In this document: in pieces, positions 1 through 7,631 of the stretch
How positions within the stretch are numbered: position 1 is the first letter of the stretch
Layout of the letters: each line of letters starts with the position of its first letter
DNA from: Pseudomonas sp. SCA2728.1_7
Lineage (GTDB): Bacteria > Pseudomonadota > Gammaproteobacteria > Pseudomonadales > Pseudomonadaceae
Direction of reading: 5' to 3'
Length of the DNA: 64,000 nucleotides
Assembly: GCF_018138145.1 (NCBI RefSeq)
Contig: NZ_CP073104.1
Span: 1,240,001 to 1,304,000, forward strand
Program-made: the position numbers and the translations under genes
The notes under the pieces: model-generated
Databases searched by the model: none
What the model saw: only the letters and a program-made list of their open reading frames with translations
Told to the model about the DNA's origin: nothing

Positions 1-60
1 ACGCCTTACATGTTGGCCGTGCACGATGGCGCAGGACGCAAAGGAGCGCGCGCGCGATGA
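1..60 (+). CDS. 3' end of an unidentified gene, probably type II secretion
   Basis: The first frame is open from the window edge to a TGA at 58-60, and that stop overlaps the ATG of the next gene (ATGA, 57-60). The overlap suggests the same operon as the gspH/gspJ genes that follow. Only 19 residues are visible, ending in a basic tail (GRKGARAR), so the product cannot be named. In the P. aeruginosa hxc cluster the gene on this side is another type II secretion component, which is the most likely identity here. Confidence 0.5.
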   Translation, partial: TPYMLAVHDGAGRKGARAR

Positions 61-503
61 ACAGGCAACAGGGTTTTACGCTGATCGAGTTGATGGTGGT
101 GCTGGTGATCATTGGCATCGCCAGTGCGGCGATCAGCTTGAGTATCAAGCCCGATCCTTTGCAGTTGCTGCGCAAGGATGCCGAGCGGGTGGCGCAGTTG
201 CTTCAGGTGGCGCAGGCTGAGGCGCGCGCCGATGGCCGGCCGATTGTGTGGGTGAGTGATGCCAAGGGGTTTCGGTTTAGTCGGCGCAGTGACAGTGGCA
301 AGGGGTTTGATCATTTCGCGCAGGATCCGCAGTTGCGGCCGCGTGCCTGGCAGAGTCCGAAGATGGAGGTGCGGGTGGAGCCGAAACAGAGGGTTGTGCT
401 GAACGCTGAGTGGATCAATCCGCCGCTGCAATTGACGTTGTCGGATGGCTTGAATCGCTTGAGTGTGCTGCGTGATGGCAGTGGAAGGATCAGCCTGCAA
501 TGA
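57..503 (+). CDS. gspH: Type II secretion minor pseudopilin GspH (HxcU-like)
   Basis: This is a 148-residue prepilin-like protein. The N-terminus MNRQQGFTLIELMVVLVIIG is a classic type IV prepilin signal: a short basic leader, the G-F processing site, Glu at mature position 5 and a hydrophobic helix. Members of the GspH family sit in the pseudopilus tip complex in the inner membrane and periplasm. The start overlaps the upstream stop, and the end overlaps the next gene by 4 bases (ATGA, 500-503), so translation is probably coupled. Its place beside gspJ and a vreAIR-like unit matches the P. aeruginosa hxc locus. Assignment as GspH rather than GspI rests on length and that synteny. Confidence 0.75.
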   Translation: MNRQQGFTLIELMVVLVIIGIASAAISLSIKPDPLQLLRKDAERVAQLLQVAQAEARADGRPIVWVSDAKGFRFSRRSDSGKGFDHFAQDPQLRPRAWQSPKMEVRVEPKQRVVLNAEWINPPLQLTLSDGLNRLSVLRDGSGRISLQ

Positions 504-1108
504 AGCGCCAGCAAGGGTTTACGTTGATTGAGGTGATGGTCGCGATTTTGCTGATGGCGGTGGTGAGTTTGATTGCCTGGCGGGGGCTGGACAGTGTGAC
601 GCGGGCGGACAGTCATTTGCAGGCCAGCAGTGAGCAGAGTGACGGTTTGTTGCGGGCGCTGAATCAGTTGCAGCGGGATGTGGATATGCGGGCGGGGATT
701 GAGTTGACCGAGCCGAAGAAGGTTGGCGTGGATGATGAGCCGCCGAGCGCCCCGCCGGCTCTGACTGTGCGCAGTAGCGACAGTAAGGGTTTTCGTCTGG
801 ACATTATTCGCACGGCGGCGGATCAGCCGGGGGCTTTGCAGCGGGTGCGGTGGTGGGTCAAGGGCGACACGTTGTATCGGGCGGTGGCTGAGGCGCGGAG
901 TCGGTATCCGTTGCCGGCGCCTGGGAATGGGGTTGCTGTTTTGAGTGATGTCAGTGATGTGCAGGTGCGGGTTTGGGAGGTGGATAAGGGGTGGCGGCAG
1001 TTGAGTGGGAATCGGCGGGAGGATCCGTTGGGGTTGGAGATTCGCTTGAGTCGGGGGACGGCGCAGGGGGTGGAGAAGTATCGGCAGGTGATTGGGCCGT
1101 TGCAGTAG
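500..1108 (+). CDS. gspJ: Type II secretion minor pseudopilin GspJ (HxcW-like)
   Basis: This 202-residue protein starts MKRQQGFTLIEVMVAILLMA, a type IV prepilin N-terminus with the G-F cleavage site and Glu5. The length, and the LQRDVDMR motif shortly after the helix, fit the PulJ/GspJ family, the largest of the minor pseudopilins. It would form part of the pseudopilus tip with GspH, GspI and GspK. It overlaps gspH by 4 bases and is the last gene of this operon before a REP array. In P. aeruginosa hxcW occupies the equivalent end position, next to the vre genes. Confidence 0.8.
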   Translation: MKRQQGFTLIEVMVAILLMAVVSLIAWRGLDSVTRADSHLQASSEQSDGLLRALNQLQRDVDMRAGIELTEPKKVGVDDEPPSAPPALTVRSSDSKGFRLDIIRTAADQPGALQRVRWWVKGDTLYRAVAEARSRYPLPAPGNGVAVLSDVSDVQVRVWEVDKGWRQLSGNRREDPLGLEIRLSRGTAQGVEKYRQVIGPLQ

Positions 1109-1128
1109 ATCGCCGGCCAGGAATCAAA

Positions 1129-1580
1129 TGTGGGAGGGGATTGCTCGCGGGCGTGGTGGGTCAGTCAACATGGTTGTTACTGATGGATCGCTTTCGCGAG
1201 CAGGCTCGCTCCCACAATTGGATTGGGGGTAGTCAGTTGGAGGTTGGTTGGCTGTGAGGTCGTCATCGCGAGCAGGCTCACTCCTACAATTGGATTGGGG
1301 GTAGTCAGTTGGGGGGTGGTTGGCTGTTGGGCCGTCATCGCGAGCAAGCTCGCTCCCACAATTGGATTGGGGGTAGTCAGTTTGAGGTTGGTTGGCTGTG
1401 AGGTCGTCATCGCGAGCAGGCTCACTCCTACAATTGGATTGGGGGGTAGTCAGTTGGGGGTTGGTTGGCTGTGAGGCCGTCATCGCGAGCAGGCTCACTC
1501 CTACAGTGGGATTGGGTGAGGTCAGTTGGGGATTGGTTGGATGTGAGGCCGTCTTCGCGAGCAGGCTCGCTCCCACAGTT
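1129..1580. repeat. Tandem array of six REP units with a 72-bp period
   Basis: Six REP cores (CGCGAGCAGGCTC(A/G)CTCC) begin at 1195, 1267, 1339, 1411, 1484 and 1556, all in one orientation and 72-73 bp apart. The spacers are also conserved (variants of ATTGGATTGGGGGTAGTCAGTTGG, here broken up as ATTGGATTGGGGG and TAGTCAGTTGG), so this is a true tandem duplication of REP plus spacer. A degenerate REP in the opposite orientation lies at about 1131-1150. REPs normally occur singly or as inverted pairs. The array follows the gspJ stop and faces the 3' end of vreR. Confidence 0.9.
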
Positions 1581-1589
1581 TTTAATCTG

Positions 1590-1900
1590 CGTACAACCCA
1601 AGCGGCAAAGCCGCCCCACTCAACAGGATGAGCGTTAGCTCGGCTGCAGCTTTTGATCTTGATCCACGGGCGACGTCGGAAGGCTGAGTGGAGGGATTCA
1701 TCCGGGGGTGGGAGCGCAGCGACCGTTTGGCGCAGCCAAATGCATCGAGAGGAGGTGCAGCGAAGCAAACCGTAGGCGATGCGCCCGGATGGATCCCGGA
1801 GCGAAGGAACCCCGAGCCCCAGCGAGCGGGCCGGACGTAGGAGCAAGCGTTTTTGGTTACTTTTGAGGCGTTTGTCAAAAGTGACCCGCCGTAAGGGCGG
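1590..1900. repeat. Probable intergenic repeat of the Pseudomonas type, no gene
   Basis: The stretch contains AAGCGGCAAAGCCGCC, GGAGCGCAGCGACC and a GTCAAAAGTGACCCGCCGTAAGGGCGG-like tail (imperfect inverted repeats). From memory, similar sequence recurs between Pseudomonas genes and is often mis-annotated as short hypothetical genes. Both strands have open frames but none has a ribosome binding site or a recognisable product. I treat it as non-coding repeat. Confidence 0.5.
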
Positions 1901-1951
1901 AACCCTAAGCCGCCGTTACCGCAGCAACGGATATGTACCCAATAAAACCCA

Positions 1952-2890
1952 CTAGCTCAAAACAACGACACCACCAGGCAGCTCGGTGCATTTGACGCCA
2001 TAAGCATCGCGAATCAGCAATGCAACGCCAGCAAGTTGATCAAGGCTAAAGCGCGCCTGCACCCGCCGCTGCCCAAGCTCACGATTAAGCAGCAACAACA
2101 TCCCCGGCCGATACCGGTTGATCTCGTCGATCATCTGGCTGAGGGTTGCGCCGTTGAACACCAGCACTTGTTGGCGCCAGTTCATCACGGCGGCTGTGTC
2201 GACGCTTTGTACGCTGCCGACTTGCCGTGCGTCGTAGGTGACTTGCTGGCCCGGTTCGAGGCGCACGCTGCGACCTTCAACATCCACTTCAACCGCACCA
2301 TCGAGACAAGTCACACAGACTTGTTGATCGGTATTACGCAGGTTGAAACGCCCCTGACTGGCGCGCAACCACCCTCCTCCAGCCTGCATCGCCAACGGCA
2401 ACCGCGCGGTCTGCACTTCGACTTCGCCACTGACCAGCTCAAACCCCTGCACACCCTCAGACACTGCACGCTGATTAATCCGCGTCTGAGTATTCAGCTC
2501 CAGGCTCACACCCTGCGCCGGTTCAAATCGGCGCTGCTGGCCAACCTCAGTTATGTAGTCAGCACCCAGCCCTTCAAAACCACCAGGAATCGTCCCGCGC
2601 ACCAGCAAAAACGCCGCCGACGCAGCAATCGCCCCACCGAGAAAGGCACGACGGCCAAACCCACGCGGCGCCTGCATTTGCTCCATGGCCGGTTGCAGTT
2701 GTTGCCACAACCGCTTGGCATCTTCGAACGCGCGGGCATGTTCGGCACTCTGCGCGCACCATTCGCGCAGGGCGCGGGCGTCGGCCACGGTGGCGCGGCC
2801 GGAGGTCAGCAGGACCAGCCAGTCGCGGGCTTCGCTGTGCAGAATATCGGCCGCCGATGGCTCGGCAGGTGTCAGTCGAAAGATGTTCAA
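1952..2890 (-). CDS. vreR: FecR-family anti-sigma factor, VreR-like
   Basis: This 312-residue protein has the FecR layout. A cytoplasmic N-terminal domain (about 15-75, with RDWLVLLTSGRATVADARAL and a REWCAQSAEHARAFEDAKRLW-like segment) would bind the sigma factor. A single membrane helix follows (about 84-103), preceded by the twin-arginine-like GRRAFLGG. The periplasmic FecR domain (about 110-310) would contact the STN domain of a surface signalling protein. It is the last gene of the minus-strand unit VreA-VreI-VreR, 31 bp after the sigma gene. Gene order and the adjoining hxc-type genes match P. aeruginosa vreAIR (PUMA3). The name is inferred from that synteny. Confidence 0.8.
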   Translation of the reverse strand: MNIFRLTPAEPSAADILHSEARDWLVLLTSGRATVADARALREWCAQSAEHARAFEDAKRLWQQLQPAMEQMQAPRGFGRRAFLGGAIAASAAFLLVRGTIPGGFEGLGADYITEVGQQRRFEPAQGVSLELNTQTRINQRAVSEGVQGFELVSGEVEVQTARLPLAMQAGGGWLRASQGRFNLRNTDQQVCVTCLDGAVEVDVEGRSVRLEPGQQVTYDARQVGSVQSVDTAAVMNWRQQVLVFNGATLSQMIDEINRYRPGMLLLLNRELGQRRVQARFSLDQLAGVALLIRDAYGVKCTELPGGVVVLS

Positions 2891-2921
2891 ACGCGCAGAT
2901 TCTCAACGAATTGATCGGGCA

Positions 2922-3473
2922 CTATTCAGAAGACGGTTTTCCGGCCCCGCGACCGAACCGCTGAAACACTTTTCTTTCCAGTTTCGCGGCACAAAAGCCC
3001 AACGCAGCTTTGATTTCCTTCTCGACCATGCGCGTGGAAATGCCGAAACGCTGCGAGATTTCCAGGTGCGGCGCCTCCTCCAGACGCGCCGCGATGAAGA
3101 TCTTCCGGCGCCGTGCGGGCAGCTCGTACAACGCACTGAGCAGTGTCTGGATTTCCTTTTGCCCGCCCACTACTCGCGCGGGATCGAGGGCTTCGTCGCC
3201 GATTTGCAGCAGCTCCTCGACTTCCTCGCCGGTGAGCAGGCGCGCATCGGCCTGACGGCGGTCGGCGGCGATGTTCAGGGCCATGCGATAGAGGTAGGCA
3301 TTCGGCCGCAGGACGTTCGGCGGCGTCTCCATGCGGTCGACCCGCAGGTAGGTTTCGTGCAGCACATCGTTGGCCAGATCTTCCGAACCGAGACGCCGGC
3401 GCAGGCGCACCCGAAAGTCCTCGTAGGACGTCAGGAACAGTTGGACCATCGAACCTTGTCCGGTGTCTTTCAT
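2922..3473 (-). CDS. vreI: ECF sigma-70 family sigma factor, VreI-like
   Basis: A 183-residue ECF sigma factor. Region 2 (about 10-75) contains RRRLGSEDLANDVLHETYLRV and the PNAYLYRMALNIAADRRR-type segment; region 4 (about 105-160) carries the helix-turn-helix around ISQRFGISTRMVEKEIKAAL. I chose ATG 3473 because it overlaps the vreA stop (ATGA, 3470-3473) and is preceded by GGAAGGAG; a second ATG at 3449 would give 175 residues. It belongs to the iron-starvation/FecI class by sequence and partners, but in P. aeruginosa the VreI equivalent answers to phosphate starvation rather than iron. Whether that regulation applies here is not visible. Confidence 0.87.
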   Translation of the reverse strand: MKDTGQGSMVQLFLTSYEDFRVRLRRRLGSEDLANDVLHETYLRVDRMETPPNVLRPNAYLYRMALNIAADRRQADARLLTGEEVEELLQIGDEALDPARVVGGQKEIQTLLSALYELPARRRKIFIAARLEEAPHLEISQRFGISTRMVEKEIKAALGFCAAKLERKVFQRFGRGAGKPSSE

Positions 3474-4219
3474 CCCCCGGAAACTCCTTCCCATTTGGTG
3501 CATTCCATGCGTTTCCCTGACGACTCCGGTAACAACAGCAACGTGACCGGCTGACGCAAGGCGCTGGGCGTCGGCCGGTCGATCTTGAGATTGCGAAAGC
3601 TTTCCACCAGCGCGTTGTCGCGCCGTACATCTCCGGTCGAAGTGACCAACCGGTTGTGCTGCACCAAGCCGTCGCGGCCAACCCAGACCTGCAACACCGC
3701 GCGATAACTGCCCGGCCGCGTCAGCGGCGAGCGGCACAGGTTGCGTTCGATCGCCGCCTGCACCGCCGTGGCGTAACTGCGGTTGACCGCGACGCTTTCC
3801 GGCGTCTGTTTTTGTGGCGGCGCCGGTACGTGTTCGACCTGCGCCACTTGCAAGGTAAACGCATCGTCGCGGGCATACCGCGCCATCAAACCGCTGCCGC
3901 CGAGCAATCGACGCAGGGCATCGGCGGCGGTGTATTCGCCGTCCACCGCGAGCGAACGTCGGCCGCGACTCAACTGACTGTCGACCAGCACCGCAACGCC
4001 AGTGGCGTGGCTGTACTGATCCAGCGCGTGCGCCAGATCCTGTGCCGGAATGTGCAGCGTCATGCGCAAGTCCGCCGGCACCGCGTCGGCCATGGCGTGG
4101 CCCGCCGCACAGCCAAGCAGCCACCCCAGACACATCCGGCGCACAAGCCTCGTTGAACGCTGAAAACCGTCCGTGGAATTGCCTCGCTGCACGGCTGACG
4201 AATCCTTGGAAATCGTCAT
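3470..4219 (-). CDS. vreA: Cell-surface-signalling protein with STN and TonB-C-like domains, VreA-like
   Basis: This 249-residue protein has an extended basic N-terminus and a hydrophobic export segment (about 28-44, ending AGHAMA). A secretin/TonB short N-terminal (STN) domain follows (about 50-105, LHIPAQDLAHALDQYSHATG), and then a C-terminal domain resembling TonB-C (about 145-240, AVQAAIERNLCRSPLTRPG...LVESFRNLKIDRPT). It lacks the beta-barrel of a TonB-dependent receptor. That combination is the hallmark of P. aeruginosa VreA. It would pass a periplasmic or surface signal to the FecR-like anti-sigma encoded downstream. Start: ATG 4219; a shorter start at 4135 (MCLGWLLG) is possible. Confidence 0.8.
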   Translation of the reverse strand: MTISKDSSAVQRGNSTDGFQRSTRLVRRMCLGWLLGCAAGHAMADAVPADLRMTLHIPAQDLAHALDQYSHATGVAVLVDSQLSRGRRSLAVDGEYTAADALRRLLGGSGLMARYARDDAFTLQVAQVEHVPAPPQKQTPESVAVNRSYATAVQAAIERNLCRSPLTRPGSYRAVLQVWVGRDGLVQHNRLVTSTGDVRRDNALVESFRNLKIDRPTPSALRQPVTLLLLPESSGKRMECTKWEGVSGG

Positions 4220-4342
4220 CCTGAGGGCTGTTTATGAATCTGGTGTGACGGGCGGTGCAAAAAAACCATCACGGGAATTGCGCACGGCTTGCACTAGACT
4301 CAAGCCAAAGCGCGGCCCCGTCGGGCCGGCCAGGAGGCGAGC

Positions 4343-4657
4343 ATGAACACACTGTGGCGATTGAGCCTTGGCGGGCTGTTGTTGATGGCGCTGTCGAGCG
4401 CTTATGCCGAGGAACCGTTGGGCTGTGTCGAGGTGACGGTCGGCGGTTACAAGGCGCCGAATTACGACTGTTTGAGCCAGCAGATGGGTAACAACCCGGA
4501 AGGTGCTGCGGCGGCGGAGAAGAATCAGGAGGCGCTGAATGTGCCGGTGAATAAGCGGCCGCCGAATCAGGTCGGCCTCGCGACACCGGCGGCGACCAGC
4601 ACGCGGATGGGCAATACCTTTGGCACCTCGGTGAAACCACAACGCCCACCGCAATGA
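4343..4657 (+). CDS. Small exported protein of unknown function
   Basis: A 104-residue protein, divergent from vreA. Residues 1-22 form a clear Sec signal peptide (basic start, LGGLLLMALSSAYA, cleavage before EEP). The mature part holds two cysteines (C28 and C42, possibly a disulphide) and ends in a Pro- and Asn-rich tail (VKPQRPPQ). An AGGAGG-like ribosome site (CCAGGAGGCGAGC) precedes ATG 4343. I do not recognise a family. It shares only a 123-bp intergenic region with the vre unit. Confidence 0.7.
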   Translation: MNTLWRLSLGGLLLMALSSAYAEEPLGCVEVTVGGYKAPNYDCLSQQMGNNPEGAAAAEKNQEALNVPVNKRPPNQVGLATPAATSTRMGNTFGTSVKPQRPPQ

Positions 4658-4667
4658 TTTTGATCTT

Positions 4668-4778
4668 GATCGTTCCCACGCTCCGCGTGGGAATGCCTCA
4701 ACGGACGCTCTGCGTTCGGCTCTGGAGGGGACGCGGAGCGTCCCGGGCTGCATTCCCACGCGGAGCGTGGGAACGATC
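4668..4778. repeat. Palindromic intergenic repeat (111 bp)
   Basis: The ends are inverted copies: GATCGTTCCCACGCTCCGCG (4668-4687) is mirrored by CGCGGAGCGTGGGAACGATC ending at 4778. An inner inverted pair (GGACGCTC and GACGCGGAGCGTCC) adds a cruciform-like core. It separates the 3' ends of two convergent genes and may act as a bidirectional transcription block. This is a different repeat class from the REPs. Confidence 0.85.
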
Positions 4779-4794
4779 AACGATCATCGGGGGC

Positions 4795-5235
4795 TCAATC
4801 GCTTGGGGTTTGGCGGAAGCTTACTGCGAGGCGATTCCAACTGTTGATGGTGGTCACGGCCATGGTCAGATCGACCAGTTCGCCTTCGCTGAATTGCTCG
4901 CGGGCCTGCTGATAAACCTCATCGGGCACGCGGCTGTCAGCTAACAGTGTCACCGCCTCGGCCCAAGCCAGCGCCGCACGCTCACGCGGGTTGAAGAAGT
5001 TGCTGTCACGCCACACCGCGATCGCATACAAGCGCCGATCACTCTCCCCCGCCCTCCGCGCATCGACCGAATGCATGTCGGTGCAGAACGCGCAGCCATT
5101 GAGCTGCGAGGCGCGGATCCGGATCAATTGCAGCAGCGGCTGTTCGATGCTGAGGTTGGCGGTCAGCGCCTCCATGGCAATCATCGCTTTCATCGCCTTG
5201 GGCGAAGCGTTGTAGTAATCCAGGCGCGGGGACAT
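4795..5235 (-). CDS. AhpD-like carboxymuconolactone-decarboxylase-family protein
   Basis: A 146-residue member of the alkylhydroperoxidase AhpD core family. The redox motif NGCAFCTDMH (C-x-x-C plus His, about residues 46-55) is intact and preceded by the usual helix LLQLIRIRASQLNG. Family members reduce peroxides through a CxxC disulphide. I chose ATG 5235 (MSPRLDYYNAS); an upstream GTG at 5268 would add 11 residues of unlikely sequence. It stands alone between repeats. The substrate is unknown. Confidence 0.85.
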   Translation of the reverse strand: MSPRLDYYNASPKAMKAMIAMEALTANLSIEQPLLQLIRIRASQLNGCAFCTDMHSVDARRAGESDRRLYAIAVWRDSNFFNPRERAALAWAEAVTLLADSRVPDEVYQQAREQFSEGELVDLTMAVTTINSWNRLAVSFRQTPSD

Positions 5236-5350
5236 AGCGGTTCTCGGTGGACGGAATAATGACTTCACCGTAAACGCCGACAGCGGCGCATTACAGCCCC
5301 AATTGCACGGAAAATCGCTACACCACTGCCTCCTGCCCTGCGCAGATCCC

Positions 5351-5442
5351 CTGTGGGAGCGAGCCTGCTCGCGAAGGCGTCAGGTCAGTCAGCCAATTTT
5401 TGAATGACACACCGCATTCGCGAGCAGGCTCACTCCTACAGG
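5351..5442. repeat. Inverted REP pair (REPIN)
   Basis: A forward REP (CTGTGGGAGCGAGCCTGCTC, 5351-5379) faces a reverse copy (TTCGCGAGCAGGCTCACTCC, 5418-5442). The cores can fold into a long hairpin in DNA or RNA. It lies between the divergent ahpD-like and pdxR-like genes. Confidence 0.9.
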
Positions 5443-5544
5443 GGATTGGGGCCAATTTCGGGTTTTTCGGGTAGGCAACTATTGTGGATCACGCTTCAGC
5501 GGTAATCTGGCGGGCACGCAAATAGCCCTGGGAGCCTCGTCGGT

Positions 5545-6978
5545 ATGGAACTTCACGTCGTGATCAACGGCCGCAAGGATCTTGCCGGTCAGTTGTATCA
5601 GCAACTGCGCGGCGCCATTGAATCCGGGCGCCTGGCCGCCGGCACGCAACTGCCACCCAGCCGCCTGCTCGCCGAGCAACTGGGCATCTCGCGCAAGACC
5701 ATTTCCGACACCTACGCGCAGCTGACCTACGAAAACTTCCTCACCGGAGTGATCGGCAAAGGCACCTACGTCAACGCGCGTCCGGCGCAGATCCAGCGCA
5801 AGCAAAGCCACAGCGAACTGGCCAGTGCCGAAGTGATCGAGAGCTGGCGCAATCTGCCGGTGTTTCTGCGCCACCCGACGCTGGAAGGCTCGCTGCGTTA
5901 TGACTTTATCGGTGGCGCCACCAGCAAGGGCCAGTTTCCGCAGGATGACTGGCGCCGCTGCGTCGCCCATGCGATGCGCCAGATGAGCCAGTCCAAGGGT
6001 TTCTACAGTGTCGCCGAAGGCCTGCCGGCGCTGCGCAATGCGATTGCCCGGCACATCGCGTTTTCCCGTGGGGTGAATTGTCAGGACGAAGACATCGTCG
6101 TATGCAACGGCGCGCAACAGGCGCTGGACCTGATCGCCCGCGTGCTGATCCGCCCGGGCAGTCTGGTGGCGATGGAAGATCCCGGTTATCCGCCGGCGCG
6201 TCTGCTGTTCGGCACCCATGGGGCCGAGGTGGTCGGGATTCCGGTGGATGCCGAGGGCATTCAGGTTGAGCACATTCCCGATGGGACGCGCCTCATCTAT
6301 GTCACGCCTTCGCACCAGTTCCCGCTGGGCATGCCGATGAGTCAGGCGCGCCGCGAAGCCCTACTGGCCCGCGCTCATGAACTGGGCGCGATCATCATCG
6401 AGGACGACTATGACAGTGAGTTTCGCTACGAAGGTCGGCCGACCGATTCGCTGTACAACCTCGACCAGCGCGGCATCGTCGCCTACGTCGGGACGTTCTC
6501 GAAAACCCTGCTGCCGGAGCTGCGTCTGGGTTATGCAATTCTGCCGCCGGCCATTCTCGAAGCGGTGATCCGCGCCAAGCAACTGACCGATCTGCACGCT
6601 TCGACCCTGCCGCAATGGGCGTTGGCCAAGTTCATCGCCGAGGGTTGCCTGCTCAAACATATCCGCCGATGTCATGCGATCTACGCCCAACGCCGCGAGC
6701 GGATTCTGGCGCGCATGGCGGATGATTTGTCGCCATGGCTTGAGGCTGTGCCGGCCAGTGCCGGGTTTCATATGGCGGTGTTCTGCAAGGTGCCGATCGA
6801 CTTGCCGCTGGTGATCGAACTGGCAAAAAAAGTCGAAGTCGGGCTGTACTCGATCAATGGTTTCTATCATCAACAGCCCACGAAAAACGGCCTGTACTTC
6901 GGCTTCGGCGCCATCGAAACCCTCGACATCGACATTGCGCTGGATCGCCTGCGCGACATCCTCCAGCAGGTCGCCTGA
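5545..6978 (+). CDS. MocR/PdxR-type regulator (GntR winged helix fused to aminotransferase-like domain)
   Basis: A 477-residue MocR-subfamily protein. Residues 1-75 form a GntR winged helix (QLYQQLRGAIESGRLAAGTQ, LGISRKTISDTYAQL). Residues 115-470 form a class I/II aminotransferase-like PLP domain, with the PLP-lysine motif YVGTFSKTLLPELRLGY and the DDYDSEFRYEGRP aspartate region intact. PdxR of this family activates pyridoxal-5-phosphate synthesis, and others control GABA or taurine use. The target here is not visible: the neighbours are a monooxygenase-like gene downstream and an AhpD-like gene upstream. ATG 5545 is supported by alignment to the family start (MELHVVINGRKDLAGQLYQQ). Confidence 0.85.
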   Translation: MELHVVINGRKDLAGQLYQQLRGAIESGRLAAGTQLPPSRLLAEQLGISRKTISDTYAQLTYENFLTGVIGKGTYVNARPAQIQRKQSHSELASAEVIESWRNLPVFLRHPTLEGSLRYDFIGGATSKGQFPQDDWRRCVAHAMRQMSQSKGFYSVAEGLPALRNAIARHIAFSRGVNCQDEDIVVCNGAQQALDLIARVLIRPGSLVAMEDPGYPPARLLFGTHGAEVVGIPVDAEGIQVEHIPDGTRLIYVTPSHQFPLGMPMSQARREALLARAHELGAIIIEDDYDSEFRYEGRPTDSLYNLDQRGIVAYVGTFSKTLLPELRLGYAILPPAILEAVIRAKQLTDLHASTLPQWALAKFIAEGCLLKHIRRCHAIYAQRRERILARMADDLSPWLEAVPASAGFHMAVFCKVPIDLPLVIELAKKVEVGLYSINGFYHQQPTKNGLYFGFGAIETLDIDIALDRLRDILQQVA

Positions 6979-7101
6979 GCGATTGGCCTGAAGATTTAAC
7001 CGCCGATTGGTTATTGGTGTTCCGGGGGTGCAGGCCTATCCTGCACAGGCGTTATCCCTCAATGAGCAGGATTCGTCCGGCCTGATTCAGGAGTGTGAGC
7101 A

Positions 7102-7395
7102 ATGTCCAACGAAGTGATCAATACGGTCGAGGTGCAGGCTGCGGCCGGCCGCTCGGATGAACTGGGCAGGCAACTGCAGAAGATCGTCGAAACCCTGCGC
7201 GAAACGCCGGGCTGCGATTCCTACCTGGTCGACCGCTGCCCCGAGAACAGCCACCGCTGGACGGTCAGTGCCCGCTGGCAGTCGGAAGCGGCGATGCAGG
7301 CGCATTTCAACCGGCCCGAAGCGCAGGGGTTTATTGACCTGATCGATAGTCGGTTGGCCAATAGCGTTGATTTCAATAGTTTCCCTATCGTCTGA
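7102..7395 (+). CDS. ABM-family (quinol monooxygenase-like) small protein
   Basis: A 97-residue protein of the antibiotic-biosynthesis-monooxygenase / YgiN dimeric alpha-beta barrel type. Signs are the alternating strand-helix pattern (VINTVEVQAAAGRSDELGRQLQKIVE), a central GCDSYLVDRC segment and the conserved RWQSEAAMQAHFNRPEAQGF. Family members oxidise quinols or degrade small aromatics without a cofactor. AGGAG at 7089-7093 sets the start. It follows the MocR-like regulator by 123 bp and could be its target, though that is only a guess. Confidence 0.8.
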   Translation: MSNEVINTVEVQAAAGRSDELGRQLQKIVETLRETPGCDSYLVDRCPENSHRWTVSARWQSEAAMQAHFNRPEAQGFIDLIDSRLANSVDFNSFPIV

Positions 7396-7402
7396 TCTGG
7401 CC

Positions 7403-7499
7403 CCTTCGCGAGCAAGCTCGCTCCCACAGGGTTATTTGTTGTTCACAAAATAGGTGAGCAACCGCAGAACCTGTGGGAGCGAGCCTGCTCGCGAAGGCG
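7403..7499. repeat. Inverted REP pair, opposite arrangement
   Basis: A reverse REP (TTCGCGAGCAAGCTCGCTCC, from 7405) is followed by a forward one (CTGTGGGAGCGAGCCTGCTC, 7471-7499). The order is the mirror of the 5351-5442 pair. It lies directly after the ABM-gene stop. Confidence 0.88.
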
Positions 7500-7631
7500 T
7501 ATTCAGCCGCACCGACAACCTTTCTGAAACACCGCCAATTGGTCACCCAATCTTCCCGAATATTGGCCGTTTGAATGCTTACCCCTGCGGACTACTGTGA
7601 TTGCACCCCCAATCATCACAGGTAACCCGCC

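Noticed and set aside
1195..1580. Possible CRISPR array (regular repeats)
   Set aside because: The spacers are conserved rather than unique, the repeat is a REP, and there are no cas genes.
1124..1846. A 240-codon minus-strand frame with repeated residues across the REP array
   Set aside because: The repetition comes from the 72-bp DNA repeats; peptides such as SEPARDD are translated REP sequence, a well-known false gene type.
4220..4342. A Pho box or Fur box controlling vreA
   Set aside because: No convincing direct CTGTCAT repeat or 19-bp Fur-type palindrome was visible in the 123-bp region.
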